From assembly GCA_900472785.1 (NCBI GenBank), contig UCJH01000053.1, positions 1 through 64,000 on the forward strand: a stretch of 64,000 nucleotides of DNA, given 5' to 3'. Positions 1 through 8,761 of this stretch are shown one piece after another. This stretch comes from Hyphomicrobiales bacterium (GTDB lineage Bacteria; Pseudomonadota; Alphaproteobacteria; Rhizobiales; Rhizobiaceae). The notes under the pieces were generated by a model that did no database searches, was not told the DNA's origin, and saw only the letters and a program-made list of their open reading frames with translations. Position 1 is the first letter of the stretch, and each line of letters begins with the position of its first letter. A program made the translations under genes and the position numbers.

Positions 1-489
1 TCGGCCGGCGGTGGCGCGGTCGGAATCGACCTGATCAGGGCGTCCCTTGAAGCGGCAATTGCGATCGGCAGCGGACGCTGGTGCCTGATCACCGGCCCGA
101 ACCTTCGCCAAGCGGATTTCGACGCCATTTCGGCCGAGGCACCGGATCATGTCAGCGTCTTCCGCTTCCGCCGCGATTTTGCGAGCCTTTTGTCCGGAGC
201 CAGGCTTTCGGTTTCGCAGGCCGGCTACAACACCGTCTGCGACGTTCTGCGCGCCGGTTGCCAGTCGCTGCTCATTCCGTTCACCGCCGGCGGCGAGACG
301 GAACAGACGACGCGCGCCATCCGGCTGGAAAAACTCGGTCTCGCGCAGGTTCTCACCGAGGATCTCCTGTCGGCCGAAACCATGCGGCTTGCCATAGAGC
401 GGGCGCTTTCCAACAGTGCGTCAAGAACGCATGCGCTGGATCTGGACGGCGCCCATCGTACGGCAAAAATCCTGCGCGAACTGCTCTGA
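1..489 (+). CDS. Glycosyltransferase, GT28/MurG-like C-terminal domain (5' end outside window)
   Basis: Frame 1 is open from the first base to the stop at 489, so the gene enters from outside the window and only its last 162 residues are visible. The segment SQAGYNTVCDVL followed by LIPFTAGGETEQ matches the nucleotide-sugar-binding half of MurG-like family 28 glycosyltransferases, where a G/N-rich turn and a TxxxEQ segment hold the donor. It probably transfers a sugar in cell-envelope or polysaccharide synthesis. The acceptor cannot be deduced. A second glycosyltransferase and a polysaccharide deacetylase lie 8 kb away in the same block. Confidence 0.75.
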   Translation, partial: SAGGGAVGIDLIRASLEAAIAIGSGRWCLITGPNLRQADFDAISAEAPDHVSVFRFRRDFASLLSGARLSVSQAGYNTVCDVLRAGCQSLLIPFTAGGETEQTTRAIRLEKLGLAQVLTEDLLSAETMRLAIERALSNSASRTHALDLDGAHRTAKILRELL

Positions 490-521
490 TCAGGGCTCAA
501 AGCGTTTCCTGGTCAAGCGCT

Positions 522-1199
522 CTAAACAGTGCCGATCAGCATGAAACGCGTATATTTCTTCATCGGAAGCGCACCTGCATAGTCCAGATGGCTCAATCCT
601 GCCTGCGTGACAAAAGCCTCCAGCGAGGGCACGCAGTTGATATGTGTCGCCTCGCTGAAATAATCGTTGGACTGTAACAGGACACGGGTACCGACGGGCA
701 AAAGCGAAAGCCAGGCGCGCAGGTTGGCAATATGCTCGCAGCTGGTATTGACGACGAGATCCGCCTCGAGAGCGGCATAGTCCAGCGCATACATATCCCA
801 TGTCAGGGCCTGAAAGCGATCGCCGGCGCCGGCGTTCAGCGTTTTGGCCACCCCGGCGACGCTGTCGTCGATGTCGACGCTGTCGATCCGGTCAATCGAA
901 AAACGATCGTCGTCAAACAGCATGCCGGCCAGAACGCCATACCAGCCGCCCAGAATGACGATGCGCCCGAAGGCGCCGCCCAGGCTATCGAACAGCCTGT
1001 CGCGAGCCCAGACCTTGCAACCGACCTGCTTGTGATTGAAGGCATTGCCGACATCCGCCTCGGGATGCCGGGCAACCACCTCTGCCAATCCTGCGATCAG
1101 CGAACTGCCCGTATAGGCGGATAAGCCGCGGATGACATCAAATGCGCTATCGCGCCAATCTGTTGTGTTTGCTTCGTTTACGCGGGTGGTTTTCATCAT
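522..1199 (-). CDS. Rossmann-fold, SAM-methyltransferase-like protein
   Basis: This 225-residue protein looks like a class I SAM-dependent methyltransferase. A hydrophobic strand and loop (IVILGGWYGVLAGML) stand where motif I is expected, followed by DSVDIDD as the acidic end of the second strand. NTSCEHI and RVLLQSNDYF fit later strands of the fold. The glycine loop is unusual (GGWYG rather than GxGxG), so catalysis is not certain. I chose the methionine at 1199 (another at 1196) because the longer reading runs into the divergent gene. It faces another Rossmann-type gene with only 38 bp between starts, so the two probably share a promoter region. Confidence 0.6.
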   Translation of the reverse strand: MMKTTRVNEANTTDWRDSAFDVIRGLSAYTGSSLIAGLAEVVARHPEADVGNAFNHKQVGCKVWARDRLFDSLGGAFGRIVILGGWYGVLAGMLFDDDRFSIDRIDSVDIDDSVAGVAKTLNAGAGDRFQALTWDMYALDYAALEADLVVNTSCEHIANLRAWLSLLPVGTRVLLQSNDYFSEATHINCVPSLEAFVTQAGLSHLDYAGALPMKKYTRFMLIGTV

Positions 1200-1237
1200 G
1201 GCCGTGTTGTAGTCTGCCGTTTTCGGGAGCGCAAGGA

Positions 1238-1834
1238 ATGCAGGTGAAACCGACGGAAAGCTCCGCTTCAACGCAGGGCGGGACGGCAGGAAACCTGCCG
1301 CATCTGGCGGGCGTCGGCTCAGCCATACGCCAGGTCGTGGCGGCGCATTTTTTGCGGGATTGCCCGCATGTTCTGGAAATCGGCGGGCACGCGCAGCCGA
1401 TCACCAGCTATCTGACGCACAACCCGATCTCGGTTCTAACCGTCGATCCGAAAACCGATGCCTACGAAGCCGACATGTTGAACGGGCACCCCTGCTCCGT
1501 GCGTCACATGCCCCGGAAATTTCAGGAAATCGAGTTTAACTACACGCCCGGAAGCTATGGCCTCGTGCTGCTTGGCTATTCGCTGAAGCCGTTCGGGAAT
1601 CGCGACCCGCTCGGAAAGCTCTTGTTCTCGCTCATCGACAATGCCAAAACGGTGATCATAGACTATGCGCCTGAGTTGGAGCGGGCAGCGTCTCAGGTTC
1701 CTCATATCGTCAACCGCCCGACGCTTTCGCTGCGCTGCATGTTCGACCTGCGTCTGCATGACGAAGAGATTGCCGGGACACCCTATGCGGACCGGCGTTT
1801 CTACGTTCTGGACCCACACCCTACGGTACTTTGA
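1238..1834 (+). CDS. Rossmann-fold protein of unknown function
   Basis: This 198-residue protein has VLEIGGHAQPITSYL followed by SVLTVDPKTDAYEADML, a degenerate nucleotide/SAM-binding beta-alpha-beta unit, but no recognisable catalytic motif for a particular substrate. The ATG at 1238 is chosen because the preceding AAGGA and the start of similarity to a Rossmann strand fit better than the longer reading from 1142. Its stop codon overlaps the TTG start of the ABC protein, suggesting translational coupling, so it may serve the same process. It is divergent from the other methyltransferase-like gene at 522-1199. Confidence 0.55.
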   Translation: MQVKPTESSASTQGGTAGNLPHLAGVGSAIRQVVAAHFLRDCPHVLEIGGHAQPITSYLTHNPISVLTVDPKTDAYEADMLNGHPCSVRHMPRKFQEIEFNYTPGSYGLVLLGYSLKPFGNRDPLGKLLFSLIDNAKTVIIDYAPELERAASQVPHIVNRPTLSLRCMFDLRLHDEEIAGTPYADRRFYVLDPHPTVL

Positions 1835-4560
1835 ATTCATCCATGGAAAAACGCCTCGCCCGCTACATCTGGACCCACACCCGCACGCAGCAGCTCTGGA
1901 TTTTGCTGGTCGTCGCCGTCTCGATGATTCCCTACTTCCTGTCGTTCGACCTGCCCAAGCAGATCGTCAACGGCCCCATTCAGGGCGCCGGCTTCGATAC
2001 GCCCGGGGCTACACAGCTGTTTATGGATATCAATTTCGATCTGCCCTGGATCGGAAACGTCGTCCTGTTCCCGGGTTTGGAACTGACGCGCATGCAGACG
2101 CTGTTTGCGCTCAGCTTGGTCTTCCTGCTGCTCGTCGTCGTCAACGGCCTCTTCAAATTCTATATCAACACCTACAAGGGCCGGCTGGGTGAGCGGCTGC
2201 TGCGCCGCATCCGCTTCGAGCTGGTCGATCGCATCCTCCGGTTTCCACCAAACCAGTTCAAGCGGGTCAAGGGCGCCGAAATCTCCAGCATGGTCAAGGA
2301 CGAGGTCGAGCCGCTCGGCGGCTTTACCGGCGATGCCTTCGTTCAGCCGGCCTTGCTTGGGGGCCAGGCACTGACGGCCCTGTTCTTCATCTTCATGCAG
2401 AATTTCTGGCTGGGCATGATTGCCGCCGCCATGGTCGGCGTCCAGGGGCTGATCATACCGCGCATGCGCCGCCGCCTGCTGGTGCTGGGACGCGAGCGCC
2501 AGATCACCGCGCGCGAGCTTGCCGGCCGCGTCAGCGAGATCGTCGAAGGCATCGGCACCATCCACGCCTATGACACCTCCAACTACGAGCGTGCCGATAT
2601 TGCCCATCGGCTCGGCCGCATCTTCAAGATCCGCTACGACCTCTATCAATGGAAATTCCTGGTCAAGTTCATCAACAATTTCCTCGCCCAGGTCACACCG
2701 TTCCTGTTCTACTGCGTCGGCGGCTATCTGGCGCTGCAGGGGCGACTGGATATCGGCCAGCTCGTCGCCGTCATCAGCGCCTACAAGGATCTGCCCGGCC
2801 CGTTGAAGGATCTGATCGACTGGGACCAGACCCGCCAGGACGTGCAGGTAAAATATGTGCAGGTCGTCGAGCAGTTCACCGTCGACCGGATCATGGAGCC
2901 CTCCGTCCAGGTGATGGCGGCCGCGACGCCGGCAGCCCTGAAGACGCCACTGGCCGCGGTCAACCTGTCGCTTGCCGACGACAGCGGCGCAAGGCTGCTG
3001 GAACGCGTGTCGCTACAGATCAATCCCGGGGAAACCGTCGCCATCGTCGGCGGCGCGGCCGGCGGCGGCGATGCGCTTGCGGAAGCCTTTGCCAGATTGA
3101 TCTGGCCCGAAAGCGGCAAGATCGTCGCGGGTGGCGACGATCTTCTGGAACTGCCGGAATCGATTACCGGACGCAGCATCTCCTATGCCTCGTCGGACAG
3201 CTACTTCTTCTACGGCACGTTGCGCGACAACCTGCTCTACGGACTGAAACACGCGCCATTCAAGGCGGCGGTCTACGAGGGCACCGGTGCCACCCAGCGC
3301 AAGTGGGAGGTCTCCGAAGCCAAGATGGCCGGCAATCCGGATTTCGACACCCAAAGCGACTGGATCGACTACGAAGCCGCCAGCGCCACGCATTCCGACG
3401 ACCTGTTTGCCGCTATTCTTCCGGTCCTCGATACCGTGCAGCTATCGACGGATATCCTCGATCTTGCTCTGCGCACCACGGTCGATCCTGCCGAACATCC
3501 GGAGCTTGCGGCTCGTATCGTCGATATGCGCCATGCGTTGCGCAAGGAATTGGAGGACGAGGACCTGTCGAGCCTCGTCGTCTCCTTCGAGCCGGGAGCC
3601 TACAACACCGAGGCGACGGTCGGCGAGAATCTTCTGTTCGGCACGGCAACCGGGCCGGCGCTGCGCGGCAGGGCAATCTCGAAGAATGCCTATTTCCGTT
3701 CGGTCGTCGGCCGCACGGAACTGGACCGCGCGCTCTTCGACATGGGCTACAGCATCGCGGAAAACGCCGTGGAACTGTTCTCCGACCTGCCGCCGGACCA
3801 CCCCTTCTTCCAGCAGCTGACCTTCATGACCGCGGACGATATCCCGATCTACCAGCAGCTGGTGCAGAAGCTGAAAGGCAAGAGTCTGGCTCAGGCGTCG
3901 GAAGAGGAGCGGTCACGCATTATCCGGCTGAGTTTCCTCTATATCGAACCCCGCCACCGTTTCGGTCTGCTGACCGAAGAGCTGATGGCGAAGATCGTCG
4001 ATGTGCGCCGCGAATTCCACGACGGCCTGCCCGAGGATCTGCAGGGCGAGATCGAGCGCTACGATCCCGATCACTACACCGCCTCCGCCAGCCTGATGGA
4101 CAACGTCCTCTTCGGACGCATCAGCCACAAGCATGCGGATGGCTCCAAGCGTATCCGCACGATCGTCAGCGACCTTCTGAACACGCTCGGCCTGCATGAA
4201 CAGGTGCTGGCAATCGGCCTCGACTACAATGTCGGCGCCGGTGGCAAGCGGCTCACCTCTTTCCAGCGCCAGAAGCTCAATCTTGCCCGTGCTCTGGTCC
4301 GCCGCTCCGACTACTACATCCTGAACCGGCCGCTGCCGGGCCTCGATCATCGTTTGCAGGATGAAATCGCGCGTGATGTCCTGAAGCTGGTGAAACGCGA
4401 TGGCAGAAATCCGGCAGTCGTCTGGGTTCTGTCCAATGCCGGCCTATCGCATTTGTTCGATCGCATCATGGTGTTCGACCGGGGAATGCTGGTCGAGGAT
4501 GGAACGCACGCGACTCTTGTCGAGAATAACGGTATATTTAAGGAACTGGTGTCATCATAA
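1831..4560 (+). CDS. ABC exporter-type protein with degenerate ATPase domain and a large insertion
   Basis: 909 residues. Residues about 20-330 form a type IV exporter membrane domain with several hydrophobic spans. From about 365 an ABC ATPase fold begins (VSLQINPGETVAIVG), but the Walker A site reads GGAAGGGD (407-414), lacking the Lys and Ser/Thr. The signature is LTSFQ (808-812) instead of LSGGQ, Walker B is YYILNRPLPGLD (828-839) without Asp-Glu, and the Q-loop Gln and H-loop His are also gone. Some 330 extra residues sit between the Q-loop region and the signature. The segment after the Q-loop occurs three times (NLLYG 467, NLLFG 600, NVLFG 758). The reading frame is intact, so it is a maintained pseudo-ATPase rather than a pseudogene. 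It may begin at TTG 1831 (overlapping the upstream stop) or ATG 1843. Confidence 0.85.
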   Translation: MNSSMEKRLARYIWTHTRTQQLWILLVVAVSMIPYFLSFDLPKQIVNGPIQGAGFDTPGATQLFMDINFDLPWIGNVVLFPGLELTRMQTLFALSLVFLLLVVVNGLFKFYINTYKGRLGERLLRRIRFELVDRILRFPPNQFKRVKGAEISSMVKDEVEPLGGFTGDAFVQPALLGGQALTALFFIFMQNFWLGMIAAAMVGVQGLIIPRMRRRLLVLGRERQITARELAGRVSEIVEGIGTIHAYDTSNYERADIAHRLGRIFKIRYDLYQWKFLVKFINNFLAQVTPFLFYCVGGYLALQGRLDIGQLVAVISAYKDLPGPLKDLIDWDQTRQDVQVKYVQVVEQFTVDRIMEPSVQVMAAATPAALKTPLAAVNLSLADDSGARLLERVSLQINPGETVAIVGGAAGGGDALAEAFARLIWPESGKIVAGGDDLLELPESITGRSISYASSDSYFFYGTLRDNLLYGLKHAPFKAAVYEGTGATQRKWEVSEAKMAGNPDFDTQSDWIDYEAASATHSDDLFAAILPVLDTVQLSTDILDLALRTTVDPAEHPELAARIVDMRHALRKELEDEDLSSLVVSFEPGAYNTEATVGENLLFGTATGPALRGRAISKNAYFRSVVGRTELDRALFDMGYSIAENAVELFSDLPPDHPFFQQLTFMTADDIPIYQQLVQKLKGKSLAQASEEERSRIIRLSFLYIEPRHRFGLLTEELMAKIVDVRREFHDGLPEDLQGEIERYDPDHYTASASLMDNVLFGRISHKHADGSKRIRTIVSDLLNTLGLHEQVLAIGLDYNVGAGGKRLTSFQRQKLNLARALVRRSDYYILNRPLPGLDHRLQDEIARDVLKLVKRDGRNPAVVWVLSNAGLSHLFDRIMVFDRGMLVEDGTHATLVENNGIFKELVSS

Positions 4561-4665
4561 TCTGCGAATGTCCGTGCCGAGCCTGCCGCCAAAACAAGAA
4601 GCAAGCCGATACGGATATCTGACCTGCGCATAGGCGCCGATGGGGAATTAGGGGTATAGGCAGTC

Positions 4666-5127
4666 ATGCTTCTCAAGGATGAAGTTCAAATGTTGCGGCG
4701 GGTTCCGCTGTTTTCCGGGGTTGAGCCGGCAAAACTGAAACTGCTCGCCTTTACCTCCGACCGCGTCGGATATCGCGCCGGCGAAATCCTTTTCCGTCAA
4801 GGCGATTCCGGCGATGCCGCCTATGTCGTCCTCACCGGCCGGGCCGAAATCCTGGTCGATTCGCCGAGCGGCCAGATCAAGGTCGCGGAAGTCGAGAACA
4901 ACGCCATCGTCGGTGAAATCGCCATTCTCTGCGATGTCTCGCGAACGGCAACGGTCCGGGCGGTCACATCCATCGAGGCGCTGCGTATCCGCAAGGAACA
5001 TTTCATCAAGCTTCTGACGGACTTTCCCGAAATCACCATCGAGGTCATGCGCGTGCTTGCCGACCGCCTCAGCCATACGACAAGCGAGTTGACGGCGGCC
5101 CGCAGCCGGGCGCGTCAGGCCGAATAG
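4666..5127 (+). CDS. Stand-alone cyclic-nucleotide-binding domain protein
   Basis: 153 residues, essentially one CAP_ED domain. The phosphate-binding cassette is present as GEIAILCDVSRTATV (83-97), with Glu84 and Arg93 in the positions that hold the ribose and cyclic phosphate in CRP/PKA-type domains. There is no DNA-binding helix-turn-helix after the domain; the last 20 residues are charged and helical. It is therefore a sensor or regulatory subunit rather than a transcription factor of the CRP type. It lies 105 bp after the pseudo-ATPase ABC gene on the same strand, and the two are probably co-transcribed. The obvious inference is that cyclic nucleotide binding regulates the ABC protein or a neighbour. 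Confidence 0.88.
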   Translation: MLLKDEVQMLRRVPLFSGVEPAKLKLLAFTSDRVGYRAGEILFRQGDSGDAAYVVLTGRAEILVDSPSGQIKVAEVENNAIVGEIAILCDVSRTATVRAVTSIEALRIRKEHFIKLLTDFPEITIEVMRVLADRLSHTTSELTAARSRARQAE

Positions 5128-5151
5128 TCGATCCGGAAACGTCAGATCCGC

Positions 5152-6912
5152 CTATACGATTTCGCCGGTTGAAAGATCGACGCTGAAATTGCGTGACGGC
5201 AGGCCGGACAGGAATTTGCCGTATATGCGAAACAGCAGGGCAAATTGCGCCTGCGCGGCGCCCTCCTCTTCCCATGTGCCGTCCCGATAGAGCGCCGCGA
5301 CGACCGCGTAGAGAGCCAGGCTGTCGGCATCGATCCAGTCAAGAGCGAGTTCGCTCGCCATGCGCAGACGATACCAGTCCGCGAGGAACGTAATCATCGG
5401 CACCGCCATCATGGCTTCCAGGGTCGCACCATCGCGCCCGGTTTGTTCCAGCAAATGCTGACGCGTTTGCGATGCCGCCTGGAGTCTCTCGACGGTCGAA
5501 ATGACCTCCCGCACCGGAACGGATTGGCGTTCAAGTGCAAGAAGAGCAACGTCCCCCAGGCTCAACTTTTGAAAGAGAGAGGCGAGATCTCTCGGCCATT
5601 CCCGCTTCAGGAAGCGTCGGCCAACCAGATGGCCGAGATGCGCGTAGAGGAATGTCCCATAATCCTCTGCCTCCAGCATGCCACCCGTCTTGAGGCCGGA
5701 TCTCGACACTTCGGCCCGGTAGAGCGTCAGCAGTGTGGGATCAAGCGCCATCTCTTCAATCCCGACGGTCTCGATATGCAAACGTCCCGCCTCAGGCGTG
5801 ATAATCTTGTAGGCGCAGGGAAAGGCGACAAGCGACGGAACGCCGATATTGACCAGATAGCCGCCGTCCCGCCGCTCGCGCGCGGTATCGTTGACATGCA
5901 GGTGACCGCTGAAATGAATATTGATGCCAGCGCTCATCAGCGCGGTTGCCACATCCGACACGGGGATACGGTCCGAAAAACTGGTTCGGCCCATCAGAGC
6001 AAGCTCGTCGGCAAACGTGCCATCAAGCGGATCGATGGCGGGATAATGTGAAAAGGCCAGCAGGCATTTGCCCAGACGCTTCGCCCGGTCAGCAACGTCG
6101 CGCATCCAGTCGAACAGGAACTGCTTGTGATGCAGCATGGCGTTCCAGCCGGCCCCGGTGCTGTCGGCCAAATCTCCGCTTGCGCCGACCGCCACGCCTG
6201 AGACCGGCTCGAAAACATTGGCGTCGATCATCAACAGCCAGATGCCCGGAAACGGTTCCGTCAGGTAGGAAGCGTCCACGAGGTGACGGATCGTCGTCCC
6301 GTCGGCGGAGCGGACCTCGTAGCGTCGCGCCTCGATATCATCGTCTTCGCCGAAAGGCGTTTCCCAATGCAGATCATCGGTCCTGCGGAAAAAGCCGATA
6401 TCGGGCAGCGCCCGCAGTCCCTCGGGGTATCCTTCGCAATACATTCGCGGCGTGACCGTGGTGGTGTGCGCATGGGCATCGCTTGCCTCGGCGTCGCTGG
6501 TCACCAGTCTATAGCCGCCACTTTCTGTCAGGAACCGTTTCGACCGGTGGCGGCCATGCTCACCGAAGATGTCGTGGTTCCCGACGGTCGCGTAAAAACG
6601 CATGCCGACACGGGCGGAATAATCATCGAGAACACGCTTCACACCCATTATGGTCGCGACTTGCCCATCGTCGGAATAGTCGCCCAGCAGAACGACGTGA
6701 CGGATGCCGCGAGCGGCAATATCATCGAGTGTGAATCGGAGCGCACGGTCGCTTTCGTTGAAAACCCGCGTCGAACGCGCCGTATCGGCAAGCATGCGTA
6801 CAGCCAGGCGGTTGTTGCCGTCCGCAATTCCCTCGAAGTCGTAGTCTCCATGGAGATCATGGAAATGGGCATCCGCAACGACGGCGATCCGGGGGCTTTT
6901 CGAGGGCGGCAT
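5152..6912 (-). CDS. Calcineurin-like metallophosphoesterase
   Basis: This 586-residue protein carries the full metallophosphoesterase set: DAH (14-16), GDYSDDG (77-83), GNHD (111-114), a later FSHYP and SGHLH near the middle. These residues coordinate two metal ions in calcineurin-type phosphatases and class III cyclic-nucleotide phosphodiesterases. The family hydrolyses phosphomonoesters or diesters, and the exact substrate is not readable. The C-terminal 200 residues form an additional helical region not typical of the minimal enzyme. There is no signal peptide, so it is probably cytoplasmic. I chose Met at 6912 because it directly precedes the first beta strand (RIAVVADAH). It converges with the cNMP-sensor gene 24 bp away. 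Confidence 0.85.
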   Translation of the reverse strand: MPPSKSPRIAVVADAHFHDLHGDYDFEGIADGNNRLAVRMLADTARSTRVFNESDRALRFTLDDIAARGIRHVVLLGDYSDDGQVATIMGVKRVLDDYSARVGMRFYATVGNHDIFGEHGRHRSKRFLTESGGYRLVTSDAEASDAHAHTTTVTPRMYCEGYPEGLRALPDIGFFRRTDDLHWETPFGEDDDIEARRYEVRSADGTTIRHLVDASYLTEPFPGIWLLMIDANVFEPVSGVAVGASGDLADSTGAGWNAMLHHKQFLFDWMRDVADRAKRLGKCLLAFSHYPAIDPLDGTFADELALMGRTSFSDRIPVSDVATALMSAGINIHFSGHLHVNDTARERRDGGYLVNIGVPSLVAFPCAYKIITPEAGRLHIETVGIEEMALDPTLLTLYRAEVSRSGLKTGGMLEAEDYGTFLYAHLGHLVGRRFLKREWPRDLASLFQKLSLGDVALLALERQSVPVREVISTVERLQAASQTRQHLLEQTGRDGATLEAMMAVPMITFLADWYRLRMASELALDWIDADSLALYAVVAALYRDGTWEEEGAAQAQFALLFRIYGKFLSGLPSRNFSVDLSTGEIV

Positions 6913-7171
6913 TCTTTTTGCGTTTCCGTAAGCGAATTGACAACGGGTTTCGGTGCTGTGCCCTTCTGAACCACAGATCGAAAGAAAAAGCGAATTCGAC
7001 ACTCGCCTAACCTTGGCAGTTTGGCTAACATGGCAAAAATGAGGCGGCACCCGTGCCGGAACGATGCGCAAGAAACAAGTTAAAGCCCTGAAAGAAAAGG
7101 GATAATTTTGACCACCCGATAGATTGCAGAAAAGACGCCTGGAGCGGACTGGTCAGAGGCAAAGTGAGAGA

Positions 7172-8002
7172 GTGAACAGAAACGTGTTTCGGGTGCGGTT
7201 TTGGGGAGTGCGCGGCAGCCTGCCGGTGTCGGGCGCCGCATTCCAGCAGTATGGGGGCAATACGATCTGTATCGAGATGCGCTGTGGCGATCACCGGCTG
7301 CTTTTCGATGCGGGATCCGGCCTCATGCCGGCCGGGCAGGTTTTGAAGGCCGAAGGTGTTTCCGACTTCAACCTGTTCTTCACGCACTGTCATTACGACC
7401 ATATCATCGGCCTTCCCTATTTTCCGGCGCTTTTCGATCCGCATGCTTCGGTGGCATTGTGGTCCGGCCATATGGCGGGCCGGATGAGCACGCGCCAGAT
7501 GATCGGCGAGTTCATGCGCCCTCCGTGGTTTCCGGTGGAACCGGATATCTGCCGCGCGAGTATCGGCTGCATCGACTTCCGCTCCGGGGAGACCCTCTCC
7601 CCCTATCCGGATGTCGTGGTCCGCACCGGCAGCCTCAATCATCCGGGCGGCGCAATCGGGTACAGAGTGGAGTGGAACGGCCAGGCGGCGGCCGTGATCA
7701 CCGATACGGAACATACGCCGGGCATCCTCGACCCCGCCGTGCTCAACCTGATCCAGGATGCCGACCTCTTCATCTACGACTGCACCTACACCGATGAAGA
7801 AATGCCCCGTCATGTCGGCTACGGACACTCTTCCTGGCAGCATGCGATCCGGCTTGCCAAGGCAGCAGGCGTCAAGCGCGTTGCCTTCATCCACCACTCG
7901 CCATTGCGCACCGATGCGGAACTCGATGCGATCGGCAAGAGTGCAGGCCAGGAGTTTCCGGGCGCCTTTGCCGCGCGCGACGGACAGGTCATCGATCTCT
8001 AA
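7172..8002 (+). CDS. MBL-fold metallo-hydrolase, phosphodiesterase-like
   Basis: 276 residues starting at a GTG that immediately precedes the conserved first strand (FRVRFWGVRGSLP). The zinc signature THCHYDHI (71-78) gives His72, His74, Asp76 and His77; DTEHT and HHSP supply later metal ligands. The WGVRGS N-terminus is typical of the lactamase_B_2 group that includes cyclic-nucleotide phosphodiesterases and PhnP-like enzymes. Hydrolysis of a cyclic or diester phosphate is therefore the likely reaction; the substrate is unknown. It is divergent from the metallophosphoesterase with about 260 bp between starts and convergent with the polysaccharide deacetylase. Confidence 0.82.
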   Translation: MNRNVFRVRFWGVRGSLPVSGAAFQQYGGNTICIEMRCGDHRLLFDAGSGLMPAGQVLKAEGVSDFNLFFTHCHYDHIIGLPYFPALFDPHASVALWSGHMAGRMSTRQMIGEFMRPPWFPVEPDICRASIGCIDFRSGETLSPYPDVVVRTGSLNHPGGAIGYRVEWNGQAAAVITDTEHTPGILDPAVLNLIQDADLFIYDCTYTDEEMPRHVGYGHSSWQHAIRLAKAAGVKRVAFIHHSPLRTDAELDAIGKSAGQEFPGAFAARDGQVIDL

Positions 8003-8008
8003 GCGGCA

Positions 8009-8761
8009 TCAGCCTTCCGCAAGAATGTCGGTGACGGACGCCCAGCGGCAGGCCGGATGATGCGCCGTAACAGCAAAAAGCGTTTCCAGGAAATCCCAGA
8101 CCGTTTGATCGTGGACAAGGTGATGCGTCAGTATTCCGACAGTTCCGCCATGGGCAAAGACATGTTTCAACCGTGCGACGGTCTCGCCGACAAGAGCGCC
8201 GTGATCGCGGCCGCCGCGCGTTCCGTGCCAGTCCATGACGTCGACATGGGTGTTCACCATTCTGATCGGCGCCGGCTTTTCCGCACCATAGACGGACAGC
8301 GCGGCAAAGCCGATCTCTCCCAGTGAGGACAGCAAGCCGGCATCGATGCGGTTCCACGGCGGCACGAGAAGCGGTGTAAAGCGATTGCCGAAGAGATCGG
8401 CGAGCAGCGCATAACCATCGGCCAATTCGGCCAGAACAGTCTCCGGTTGCCGCGCCGGACCGCCAAGCTCCTGCTTTTTCCGGCCTTCGGCTGCGTGATT
8501 GATGTGCGCCCAGCCATGGACGGCCACCGCCGCATGGGAAACCTCCTTCAGACGATCCGCAAGCGCCGCGCCCGTTCCGGCCGGGATGACGGCAAGGGTT
8601 ACCGGAATTCGATATCTTCCTGTCACATCCAGCAACTGGTCAAGGGCTGCCGTCGGTACAATCGCATCGTCGTCCCGCAGCCAGAAGGTCACGGTTTTTC
8701 CCGCATCCCGCCAGCGGTTGAGTTCTGTGAGGAGCGGCGTCCAGAGAACATCACCCTTCAT
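8009..8761 (-). CDS. Polysaccharide deacetylase-family protein
   Basis: This 250-residue protein has the NodB-homology layout: VTFWLRDDDAI (the Asp-Asp metal/catalytic motif), VAVHGWAHINH (His pair), a PPWNRID segment matching the R/P-x-P-W motif, and GILTHHLVHD near the end. It would remove N-acetyl groups from an envelope or secreted polysaccharide. No signal peptide is evident, so it may act on a cytoplasmic intermediate. Its start overlaps the end of the upstream glycosyltransferase gene by 11 bp, which indicates co-translation and a shared pathway. Confidence 0.83.
   Translation of the reverse strand: MKGDVLWTPLLTELNRWRDAGKTVTFWLRDDDAIVPTAALDQLLDVTGRYRIPVTLAVIPAGTGAALADRLKEVSHAAVAVHGWAHINHAAEGRKKQELGGPARQPETVLAELADGYALLADLFGNRFTPLLVPPWNRIDAGLLSSLGEIGFAALSVYGAEKPAPIRMVNTHVDVMDWHGTRGGRDHGALVGETVARLKHVFAHGGTVGILTHHLVHDQTVWDFLETLFAVTAHHPACRWASVTDILAEG

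Noticed and set aside
2649-4199. A 516-codon plus-strand open frame
   Set aside because: It is an out-of-frame reading within the ABC gene, with a highly Arg-rich composition and no domain.
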